6,673 nt of DNA from Chloroflexota bacterium. GTDB lineage: Bacteria > Chloroflexota > Anaerolineae > Caldilineales > Caldilineaceae. Every line of letters starts with the position of its first letter. The stretch's first letter is position 1. The translations under genes and the position numbers were made by a program. This document shows positions 1 through 5,471 of the stretch, in pieces. Under the pieces are notes generated by a model. It saw only the letters and a program-made list of their open reading frames with translations, was not told the origin of the DNA and did no database searches. The stretch covers positions 1-6,673 of the forward strand of contig QEUY01000218.1 in assembly GCA_003577365.1 (NCBI GenBank), read 5' to 3'.

Positions 1-23
1 CTCCCGGTCGGCGCGCGGGAAAA

Positions 24-52
24 TTGACCAGGATGGTGGGAACCGCTATACT
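24..52 (+). promoter_or_regulatory. Sigma-70-type promoter of the repeat-protein/rplY unit
   Basis: The -35 box TTGACC (24-29) and the -10 box TATACT (47-52) each match the consensus at five of six or nearly so, and they are separated by exactly 17 bases. Transcription would begin near 58-60, leaving a leader of about 45 bases before the ATG at 105. The promoter lies inside what would otherwise read as the first codons of the following ORF, which argues against the upstream TTG (24) and ATG (33) starts. The assignment rests on sequence match alone. Confidence 0.7.
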
Positions 53-94
53 ACTCGTTGTGCCTTTTTTCGGTGCGACTGGGCTAGACCGGCC

Positions 95-99
95 GGGAG
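95..99 (+). promoter_or_regulatory. Ribosome binding site deciding the start at 105
   Basis: GGGAG sits five bases before the ATG at 105. The alternative starts at 24 (TTG) and 33 (ATG) have only a GGGA at 17-20, spaced too near for the first and too far for the second. This site therefore supports the shorter protein. Confidence 0.6.
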
Positions 100-104
100 C
101 GATC

Positions 105-596
105 ATGGCAAGCGAACCGCGCAAGCAGGATGAGAACCCGCTGGACGAGCTGGCGGCGCAGGCCAGCGATCAACTGGGTGGAAGTTCGGTGGCGATGAGC
201 GGCAGCGCTGCCTCCCAAGTGGCGGGGGGCCAGGTGCAGATGTCGGGGTCGTCGGCGGGGCGCGTGCGTGCCCATGCCCTGCACATGGAAAGCTCCGCCG
301 CGGCCTGGGTGCAGGCCGGCGCCGTGGAGGCCGAGCAGAGCGGGATCGCCCTGCTGCTGGCGCGTGAGGTGACGCTGCATGACTCGGCCACGCCCTTTGT
401 GGCAGCAAACCGGGTGCGCGCCGAAAATGTGCAAGGTCTTTTTGTCCTGGCGGGTCAGGTGCAGGGCAATGTCAAGAGTGTCTTCACCTTGTGGACGGCA
501 CTGGCCGCCGGGGCCGGGTTTGGTGCGGTCTTATTTGGGCTGCGGACTTGGGCCAACGCGTCGACACGCAGGGCGCGCACCAAGGAAAAATCGTAA
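105..596 (+). CDS. Unrecognised 15-residue-repeat protein with C-terminal membrane segment
   Basis: I do not recognise a family. With the ATG at 105 the product is 163 residues. A charged, Asp/Glu/Lys-rich N-terminus (about 1-28) is followed by six contiguous 15-residue repeats (29-118) with hydrophobic residues at repeat positions 1 and 11, usually Ser at 6 and Ala at 13. Next come a degenerate seventh unit, one hydrophobic segment (about 128-150) and a basic tail (RRARTKEK). The regular hydrophobic spacing suggests a beta-solenoid, loosely reminiscent of bactofilins, but this is inference. The basic tail suggests that the C-terminus faces the cytoplasm. If translation began at 24 or 33, the N-terminus would gain a short hydrophobic stretch resembling a signal peptide, but the overlapping promoter and the better ribosome site favour 105. 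The gene precedes rplY by 35 bases and is probably cotranscribed with it. No function is assigned. Confidence 0.75.
   Translation: MASEPRKQDENPLDELAAQASDQLGGSSVAMSGSAASQVAGGQVQMSGSSAGRVRAHALHMESSAAAWVQAGAVEAEQSGIALLLAREVTLHDSATPFVAANRVRAENVQGLFVLAGQVQGNVKSVFTLWTALAAGAGFGAVLFGLRTWANASTRRARTKEKS
189..458 (+). repeat. Six tandem 45-base units encoding 15-residue repeats
   Basis: The translated units begin VAMSG, VQMSG, LHMES, VEAEQ, VTLHD and VRAEN, with no insertion or deletion between them. The period is clear in protein but degenerate in DNA, so the array is old or under selection for structure rather than a recent DNA expansion. A weak seventh unit (VQGNV) leads into the membrane segment. 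Confidence 0.75.
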
Positions 597-616
597 CAGA
601 CGAAAAATGCTTGTTC

Positions 617-623
617 AGAGGAG
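617..623 (+). promoter_or_regulatory. Ribosome binding site of rplY
   Basis: AGAGGAG lies eight bases before the ATG at 632. It fixes the start of the L25 gene there rather than at the in-frame ATG at 491, which would overlap the preceding gene by more than 100 bases and add 47 residues unrelated to L25. Confidence 0.8.
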
Positions 624-631
624 TTGGTTCC

Positions 632-1276
632 ATGTCTGAGTTGAAGATGAATGCCCAGCCGCGTCAGCTCACCGGGCGCAAAGTACGCCAGTTGCGGCGG
701 GAGGGGCTGGTCCCGGTCGTGGTCTATGGCAAGGGCCAGGCGCCGATCAACCTGCAGGTGAACGCCCGCCAGTTGGAGTTGACTATGCAGCGCGGCGGCG
801 TTTCGCAGTTGGTGCAGGTGGTGGTGGACGGCGGCGCAACCCATAACGTGCTGGTGCGCGAGGTACAGCGCCATCCGGTCAGCCACCAGTATCTACACGC
901 CGACCTCTATGCCGTCAACATGAATGAGAAGCAGGAAGTCAGCGTGCCGGTGGTCTCTGTTGGCAAGCCCGACGCCCTGGCCACTGGGTTGATGGTGCTG
1001 CAGGCGCTCGACGCGGTGCATATCAGCGCGCTGCCCGCCGACATTCCGGCCCACATCGAGGTGGATATCACCAAGCTGGATGTCGAAACCCCGATCACCA
1101 TCGCCGATCTGCCTGCGCTGCCTGGCGTGGAATATCTGGGCGACCCGGATGAGCATCTCTTCACGATGATCGCGACGCGTGTTCAGGAGGAAGAGGAAGA
1201 GGCGCCGGTCGAGGAGGAGATGGCCGAGCCTGAACTGGTGGCCCGCGGCCGCGAAGAGGAAGAAGAGGAAGAGTAA
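632..1276 (+). CDS. rplY: 50S ribosomal protein bL25, CTC/TL5 type
   Basis: This 214-residue protein is the two-domain form of bL25 (general stress protein Ctc / Thermus TL5), which binds 5S rRNA in the central protuberance of the large subunit. Residues 1-95 form the L25 domain, with the family opening around TGRKVRQLRREGLVPVVVYG and the HADLYAVN strand at its end. Residues 98-185 form the TL5-type beta domain (VPVVSVGKPDA, LPADIPAHIEVDITKLD). The remaining ~29 residues are an acidic tail ending in seven Glu, commonly seen in variable form in this family. The start is set by AGAGGAG at eight bases' spacing. The gene follows the repeat-protein gene by 35 bases, probably shares its promoter, and is followed by a strong palindromic terminator. 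The family assignment is firm; a stress-linked role is known only for some relatives. Confidence 0.96.
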   Translation: MSELKMNAQPRQLTGRKVRQLRREGLVPVVVYGKGQAPINLQVNARQLELTMQRGGVSQLVQVVVDGGATHNVLVREVQRHPVSHQYLHADLYAVNMNEKQEVSVPVVSVGKPDALATGLMVLQALDAVHISALPADIPAHIEVDITKLDVETPITIADLPALPGVEYLGDPDEHLFTMIATRVQEEEEEAPVEEEMAEPELVARGREEEEEEE

Positions 1277-1319
1277 ACGCTGCGCCGGACCTAATTCCGG
1301 TGGAGACGATTGCGCTTGA

Positions 1320-1354
1320 AACGCGCCGGCATCGATGCCGGCGCGTTCTTGTTT
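1320..1354 (+). terminator. Rho-independent terminator after rplY
   Basis: A perfect 28-base palindrome (1320-1347) can form a stem of about 12 base pairs around a TCGA tip. It is followed by CTTGTTT, giving the + strand transcript a moderately U-rich tail. It lies 43 bases after the rplY stop and 15 bases past the stop of the convergent M23 gene. It may therefore also slow transcription from the other strand, although the tail on that side (CAAGCG after the stem) is poor in T. Confidence 0.8.
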
Positions 1355-1362
1355 GGCGCACT

Positions 1363-2724
1363 CTAGGGAACGTAGGCCAGCGGCTCTTCCACAAACTGCA
1401 TGGGGTCCACGGCGACGCCATAGATGCGCAACTCCCAGTGCAGATGCGCGCCGGTGCTCAGCCCTGTGTTGCCCACCAGCCCCAGGCGGTCGCCGGTCTT
1501 GACGGTTTGGCCGGGCGTCACGTCGATCTCGCTCAGATGCCAAAAGCCCGCATAGACGCCGAGACCGTAGTCGACGATCACGGCGTTGCCGCGCACGGTC
1601 AACGGCTCGGCCAGCACGACCACCCCGTCGCCGGGGGAGACGATCGGCACCCCCTCCGGCGCGCCAAAGTCCTGGCCGGCGTGGTAATCGGAGATGGGGC
1701 CGCCGTCATAGCTGCGCCGCGTGCCAAAGGGGCTGGTGGTCTCATATTCCAGCCCCACCGGCCGTGAGAAGGGGTGCGTCCAGAGCAGTTGCGGCGTGAC
1801 CGGCGACCAGGCGGCCACGACCTTCTCCAGCTCTGCCTGTATCAAGGCGGGGTCGAGCAGCGCGCCGCGGTCGGGCGGCAGCGCCAGGATTTCGCTGAGA
1901 TAGCCGCCCTCGCCGACGGCGACCGGCCAAGTCTGGTGGAGCGCCAGGCCGTTGGCGGCTGTGTAGGAGAGCGTAAACCAATAGGAGGAGGGCGCGATCA
2001 AGGCGGGCACGGGCAGATAGGCCCACTGGCGCAGCGGGTCGTCGGGCAGCGGCGTAAAGTGGATGGGCAGGTCATTCCACAGCCCGCGCAGCTCCAGCGG
2101 GCGTTTGGTCTGTACGACGACCCGGCCCGTGCGCCCTTGGCGCAGCAGATCGGGGACCTGGACGGCTTGGACAGCCCCGAAGCGCAGCGCGCCGGCGGTC
2201 GCCGCGGCGCGGGGCAGCAGCAGCGGCTGGCCTGGAAAGAGCCGGGCGCTATCGCCGAGCGCGTTGAGCGAAGTCAGTGTCTCCAGCGGCTGGCCGTAGC
2301 GCGCGGCGATGGCCGCCAAGGTGTCGCCGGGGCGGGCGCGCACCACAGTGGTATCGGCTGCTGTCAAGCCCGGATCGTCCGCCTGATCGGGGAGCGCGGC
2401 GCTGGGGATGACCAGGACCTGGCCCACCTCCAACTGATTGGGGTCGAGGAGGCCGTTGGCGGCGACCAGCGCCTCTACTGAAACGCCGTAGCGCGTGGCG
2501 ATCTCGCCGAGGGTGTCCCCTGCGACCACCGTATAGCTCTGCGCTGCGGGCGTTTGGGCGAGCGCCGGGGCGGCGCTCCGGGAGAGCAGCCACCAGCCGC
2601 CCAGGAGCAGCAGTCCGGTGACCAGGAACAGGCGTGCAAGGCGTGCCAGGTGTGTGAGTCGTCTAGTTGGCGTAGATGCCGGGCTTGAGCACGCCGATAT
2701 AGGGTAAGTTGCGAAAGGTTTCAT
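1363..2724 (-). CDS. Exported LysM-LysM-M23 metallopeptidase
   Basis: The 453-residue product is a probable cell-wall peptidoglycan hydrolase. After a basic stretch (RRLTHLARLAR) comes a hydrophobic segment (LFLVTGLLLLGGWWLL, about 32-47) and a likely signal-peptidase site after ALA, so it should be exported. Two LysM domains follow (about 64-107, YTVVAGDTLGEIATRYGV; about 125-171, VVRARPGDTLAAIAARYG), which bind glycan strands. A middle beta-rich region (about 180-300) resembles domains preceding M23 in related proteins. The C-terminal M23 domain (about 325-445) has the zinc ligands in HAGQDFGAP (H348, D352) and HLHW (H429), plus the catalytic histidines H396 (FWHLS) and H427, so it looks active; the substrate bond is unknown. 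The start is uncertain: the ATG at 2724 lies 62 bases inside hpt, no ATG, GTG or TTG occurs between the hpt stop and the hydrophobic segment, and no clear ribosome site is seen. ATG 2739 and TTG 2769 are alternatives. Confidence 0.9.
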   Translation of the reverse strand: MKPFATYPISACSSPASTPTRRLTHLARLARLFLVTGLLLLGGWWLLSRSAAPALAQTPAAQSYTVVAGDTLGEIATRYGVSVEALVAANGLLDPNQLEVGQVLVIPSAALPDQADDPGLTAADTTVVRARPGDTLAAIAARYGQPLETLTSLNALGDSARLFPGQPLLLPRAAATAGALRFGAVQAVQVPDLLRQGRTGRVVVQTKRPLELRGLWNDLPIHFTPLPDDPLRQWAYLPVPALIAPSSYWFTLSYTAANGLALHQTWPVAVGEGGYLSEILALPPDRGALLDPALIQAELEKVVAAWSPVTPQLLWTHPFSRPVGLEYETTSPFGTRRSYDGGPISDYHAGQDFGAPEGVPIVSPGDGVVVLAEPLTVRGNAVIVDYGLGVYAGFWHLSEIDVTPGQTVKTGDRLGLVGNTGLSTGAHLHWELRIYGVAVDPMQFVEEPLAYVP

Positions 2725-3235
2725 TGTAGTCAAGACCATAGCCGACCACGAAGTCGTTGGGGATGGCAAAGCCTACCCAGTCCACATGGATATCGACTTC
2801 GCGGCGCTCGGGCTTATCCAACAGGGTCACGATGCGCAGGCTGGCGGGCTGGCGTTCCTGCAAGATACGCACCAGGTAGTTGAGGGTGTGGCCGCTGTCG
2901 ATGATGTCCTCGACGATCAGCACGTTGCGTCCCTCGATCGACTTGTTCAAATCCTTGAGGATGCGCACGACGCCGCTGCTGCGCGCCGCTACGCCATAGC
3001 TGCTGGTCGCCATAAAATCGATCTCATGCGCGATGGGGATGGCGCGGATCAGGTCGGCCATAAAGACAATGCTGCCTTTGAGCACCGAGATCAGCAGCAG
3101 ATCCTGGCCCCGGTAGAAGTCGGCGATCTCTGCGCCAAGCTCGGCGATGCGCGCCTGCAGCGTGGCTTCGTCGACCAGGACCCGTTCGATGGCGTCTTCC
3201 AGTGGCATGGCGCGCAGCGCAGTTTGCGACGGCAT
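2663..3235 (-). CDS. hpt: Hypoxanthine phosphoribosyltransferase
   Basis: This 190-residue cytosolic enzyme salvages hypoxanthine (often also guanine) with PRPP to give IMP or GMP. Visible family features are the LKG pyrophosphate loop (52-54), the SSYG flexible-loop motif (78-81) and the PRPP-binding signature VLIVEDIIDSGHTL (105-118) with E109, D110 and the presumed catalytic base D113. Also present are the purine-site lysine K141 and DFVVGYGLDYNE (161-172). The end LPYIGVLKPGIYAN resembles the ends of Gram-positive Hpt proteins, so the stop is genuine. The ATG at 3235 has a strong ribosome site; an in-frame ATG at 3208 is less likely. The gene starts 22 bases after the GH99 gene and its last 62 bases overlap the proposed M23 start, so all three are probably cotranscribed. 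Confidence 0.97.
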   Translation of the reverse strand: MPSQTALRAMPLEDAIERVLVDEATLQARIAELGAEIADFYRGQDLLLISVLKGSIVFMADLIRAIPIAHEIDFMATSSYGVAARSSGVVRILKDLNKSIEGRNVLIVEDIIDSGHTLNYLVRILQERQPASLRIVTLLDKPERREVDIHVDWVGFAIPNDFVVGYGLDYNETFRNLPYIGVLKPGIYAN

Positions 3236-3237
3236 AG

Positions 3238-3246
3238 CTCCCCTCC
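3238..3246 (-). promoter_or_regulatory. Ribosome binding site of hpt
   Basis: On the - strand GGAGGGGAG precedes the ATG at 3235, with the GGAGG core six bases away. It is the strongest ribosome site in the window and lies in the 22-base gap after the GH99 stop codon, which suggests that hpt is translated efficiently and independently of the gene before it. Confidence 0.8.
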
Positions 3247-3257
3247 AGTCTGTCAGG

Positions 3258-4715
3258 TTAACGCGAAAGAGTTGGCCGCAAGGGTTCGAGCGCCGGGTTG
3301 GGCAGTGGGGCGGCGATACCTTCCTGGGTCACAGTACTTGCCTGGGGCATCGTGTCCTGGGCGTCCGTTTGCGGGGCAAGGGCGGGCAGCGCGGCATCGG
3401 GCAGCAGGGGAACTTGTTCCATGGGGCCGCCGGTGGTCACCAGGGGGCCATAGACCCAGCCGCTGGTCTCGTGATAGCGCACCTGCCACCAGTCGGGCCA
3501 GTTGGGGTGTCTGCCGGTGATGGGCAGGGCCACCCCCGCGGCGGCTTGGGCGACGATGTCGAAATCGGTGCTTGGCCCGCCGCGCAGGTTGAGCAGAGCC
3601 GTCTGAACAAAGGCAGTGGGGATCGTGGGCGGCGGCGTGGGCGCAGGGGGCGCTTCGGGTACGGCAGCGGGCAGCGCGGCGACCTGGACCGGCACACCGC
3701 CGCCTGCCTTGAACTGGCCGCTGTAGGCTGCGGTCAAGTTGAGGAAGTGGTCGCCAAAGGCGGCACTCGGTTCGATGTAGGAGCCTTCGGGCCATTCGTT
3801 GAAGCTGTTGACCACGATCCAGTTGGGATGGCTGGCGATGGCCGCCTGCCACGACTGCGCGTAGTAGTCGCCTCCGGCGCGGTCACGCGCAAACCCGCCG
3901 CCCCCGCGGATGCGCACATCGTCATAGCCGGGCATGACTGTGGCGACCCAGAATTTATAGACGCCAAAGTTCTGGCGCGCCTGTTCGACGCGTGTGGCAA
4001 ATTTTTGGTTGGTGGCGTTGAGGTCGGCGGGGGGATTCCAGGTGTTGCTGTAGAGGTGATGGCCGTCGAAGACGGAGAGATAGCTGGTATCCACCCCTTC
4101 GGAGATCCAGAGCTGGCTGTGGCTGGGGTCGGCTTGGCTGCGGATCGCCTGCCAGGTGTCCACGCCGTAGACGGCAGGCCGCCAGAAAAAGACGACGGGT
4201 CGCCCATCCACGCGCAGATAGGCCGGATGGGCAGCATGCACCGCCTGCAAGTGCTGCAGCGCAGCGGTGACATCGCCCATGCCGCCCATAAAGGGTGAGT
4301 TGGTCTCGAAGAGCACGCCGATCTTGAAGCCGCGCGCCGAAGCTTCCTCCAGCATGGCGCTCAGGTTGGGTTCGGTCTGGTTACCGCCGCCAGGGCCATA
4401 CCAAGCGACCAGCAGCGCGTCGATCCCGGCACGCTGCGCCTGTTCGATGTGACGGCCCATGACGCCGCGGTCGCTGCTGGTGTAGGGTTCGGCAGGCAGA
4501 TCGCTGAGCCGGTCATAGCTCCAGGTGTTTTGGTCGTACCAGGTGTAGTAAAAGGCCAGCACCAGCGGGTCGCTGCTGCTTTGGGCCAAAAGCGCCCGCC
4601 CAGGTGCGCCCAGGGCCAGCAGGAGCGCCGCGGCCAGCGCCCAACAGACGGCGCGGTGCGGCCCGCGGCGCGGTAGGGGCGGCGATGGACAGATCGAGCA
4701 GTGGCGAGTGTTCAC
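3258..4715 (-). CDS. Secreted GH99-like glycosidase with SH3b domain
   Basis: The 485-residue product starts at a GTG (4715). Basic residues and a hydrophobic stretch (about 22-43, ending ALLAQ) form a signal peptide. Residues about 50-335 match the glycoside hydrolase 99-like fold: LAFYYTWYD (53-61) at the first strand, LLVAWYGPG (101-109), IGVLFET (132-138), and NEWPEGSYIEP (306-316). The last corresponds to the GH99 motif carrying two catalytic glutamates, here E307 and E310; E137 may be the third acidic residue. Known GH99 enzymes are endo-alpha-mannosidases/mannanases, but bacterial GH99-like proteins are diverse, so the substrate is unknown. A Pro-rich linker (about 352-366) leads to a bacterial SH3 domain (about 367-427, LNLRGGPSTDF, WWQVRY, GWVYG), which may anchor the protein to cell wall or glycan. 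A low-complexity tail of about 58 residues ends the protein. The gene lies 54 bases after the Nudix gene and 22 bases before hpt. No clear Shine-Dalgarno sequence precedes the GTG. Confidence 0.88.
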   Translation of the reverse strand: MNTRHCSICPSPPLPRRGPHRAVCWALAAALLLALGAPGRALLAQSSSDPLVLAFYYTWYDQNTWSYDRLSDLPAEPYTSSDRGVMGRHIEQAQRAGIDALLVAWYGPGGGNQTEPNLSAMLEEASARGFKIGVLFETNSPFMGGMGDVTAALQHLQAVHAAHPAYLRVDGRPVVFFWRPAVYGVDTWQAIRSQADPSHSQLWISEGVDTSYLSVFDGHHLYSNTWNPPADLNATNQKFATRVEQARQNFGVYKFWVATVMPGYDDVRIRGGGGFARDRAGGDYYAQSWQAAIASHPNWIVVNSFNEWPEGSYIEPSAAFGDHFLNLTAAYSGQFKAGGGVPVQVAALPAAVPEAPPAPTPPPTIPTAFVQTALLNLRGGPSTDFDIVAQAAAGVALPITGRHPNWPDWWQVRYHETSGWVYGPLVTTGGPMEQVPLLPDAALPALAPQTDAQDTMPQASTVTQEGIAAPLPNPALEPLRPTLSR

Positions 4716-4723
4716 AGGTCAGG

Positions 4724-4752
4724 ATCGTACCATGGGGCCAGGATGCGGCCAA
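4724..4752 (-). promoter_or_regulatory. Candidate promoter of the GH99-hpt-M23 genes
   Basis: Reading the - strand, TTGGCC (4752-4747) and TACGAT (4729-4724) each match the sigma-70 boxes at four of six positions, with 17 bases between them. Only eight bases separate the -10 box from the GTG start, so a transcript would begin one to three bases before it and be almost leaderless. That fits the lack of a ribosome site. The match is modest and the region could equally be only a spacer within an operon. Confidence 0.4.
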
Positions 4753-4756
4753 ATGG
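4730..4756. repeat. Imperfect inverted repeat over the candidate promoter
   Basis: CCATGGGGCC (4730-4739) and GGCCAAATGG (4747-4756) are inverted copies pairing at eight of ten positions around a seven-base centre. They cover the -35 box and the spacer of the candidate promoter, as an operator might. No T-run follows on the - strand, so it is not a typical terminator. Chance formation in GC-rich DNA is possible. Confidence 0.35.
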
Positions 4757-4769
4757 GGACTGCGTTCAG

Positions 4770-5471
4770 CTATCCTCCTTGAACCTGCCGTACGTCCGTA
4801 TCTGTATCAAAGGGTGGCTCCGGCAGAATATCAAGCTGATTGATGGCGGGCAGGGCGAACAACTCACCCAGTATCATGGCGGTCGCACCCCAGATCACCT
4901 GCTGCTGCACGCGGAAGTAGGGCACATCCGCAACGCGATCGCGCAGCTGCCAGACCTCTACATGCTTGTTGCTCGGTTCGAGAAACTCGACCAGCGGCGC
5001 TTCGATCAACAGCGCCACCTCGCGCGGGTCGATCTCAAAATCGGGACGGCGCTCACAACAGCCGACGACCGGCAGCACCATGTTGTTGCTGGGCCGCACA
5101 TAGAGCGGGCTGAGTTTGCCCAGGATCTCGACCGCGCCGGGCAAAATGCCGATCTCCTCGCGCGCCTCGCGCAAGGCGGTCGCGACCAGGTCGCCGTCTT
5201 GTGGCTCTCGTCCACCGCCGGGCAGCCCCACCTGCCCGCTGTGGACGCCGGGATAGGTGGGGCGCAAGATCAGCGGGAAGTAGACCGTGCCGGCGTAAGG
5301 ATAGAACAAGATCAGCACGCTGCTCTGGCGCGCGTCGGGCCGCGGCGGGCTATCCATCTCGCCGCCGGGCCGCGGGATGGGGGCCATGCCGAACTGGGCC
5401 GTGGGGCCGGGCAGCGGCTGCGCGAGGTCACGGCGCAAGTTGGCCGTGAACCGGTGAAAGGAGTCGTTCAT
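4770..5471 (-). CDS. Nudix hydrolase, CoA pyrophosphatase type
   Basis: The 233-residue product belongs to the Nudix hydrolases most like the CoA pyrophosphatases (NudL/PCD1 group), which cleave CoA and its derivatives to 4'-phosphopantetheine compounds and adenosine 3',5'-bisphosphate. The CoA-group segment ILRPTYPGVHSGQVGLPGG (68-86) runs into the Nudix box, whose metal-binding core is REAREEIGI (101-109) with E102, E105 and E106. The PxD spacing before TALRE is the variant seen in the CoA group rather than the strict Nudix consensus. The substrate is inferred from these motifs only. The ATG at 5471 overlaps the rlmI stop as ATGA, a translational-coupling arrangement, and no strong ribosome site precedes it. 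A start further upstream, at 5555, would extend deep into rlmI and is rejected. The protein lacks a signal peptide and should be cytosolic. Confidence 0.92.
   Translation of the reverse strand: MNDSFHRFTANLRRDLAQPLPGPTAQFGMAPIPRPGGEMDSPPRPDARQSSVLILFYPYAGTVYFPLILRPTYPGVHSGQVGLPGGGREPQDGDLVATALREAREEIGILPGAVEILGKLSPLYVRPSNNMVLPVVGCCERRPDFEIDPREVALLIEAPLVEFLEPSNKHVEVWQLRDRVADVPYFRVQQQVIWGATAMILGELFALPAINQLDILPEPPFDTDTDVRQVQGG

Noticed and set aside
491..631. N-terminal extension of bL25 from the ATG at 491
   Set aside because: It overlaps the end of the repeat-protein gene, encodes residues unlike L25, and a good ribosome site marks the ATG at 632.
1285..1300. Small hairpin CCGGA/TCCGG between rplY and its terminator
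   Set aside because: The stem is only five base pairs with no T-run, and such stems are expected by chance at this GC content.
1774..2481. + strand open frame of 235 codons opposite the LysM-M23 gene
   Set aside because: Its low-complexity Gln/Arg/Gly composition mirrors the real gene, which has intact LysM and M23 motifs.
3147..4298. Long + strand open frame (383 codons) opposite the GH99 and hpt genes
   Set aside because: It lies opposite two well-supported genes, has no recognisable domain or ribosome site, and its Gly/Val/Arg-rich composition is the usual shadow of a GC-rich coding strand.
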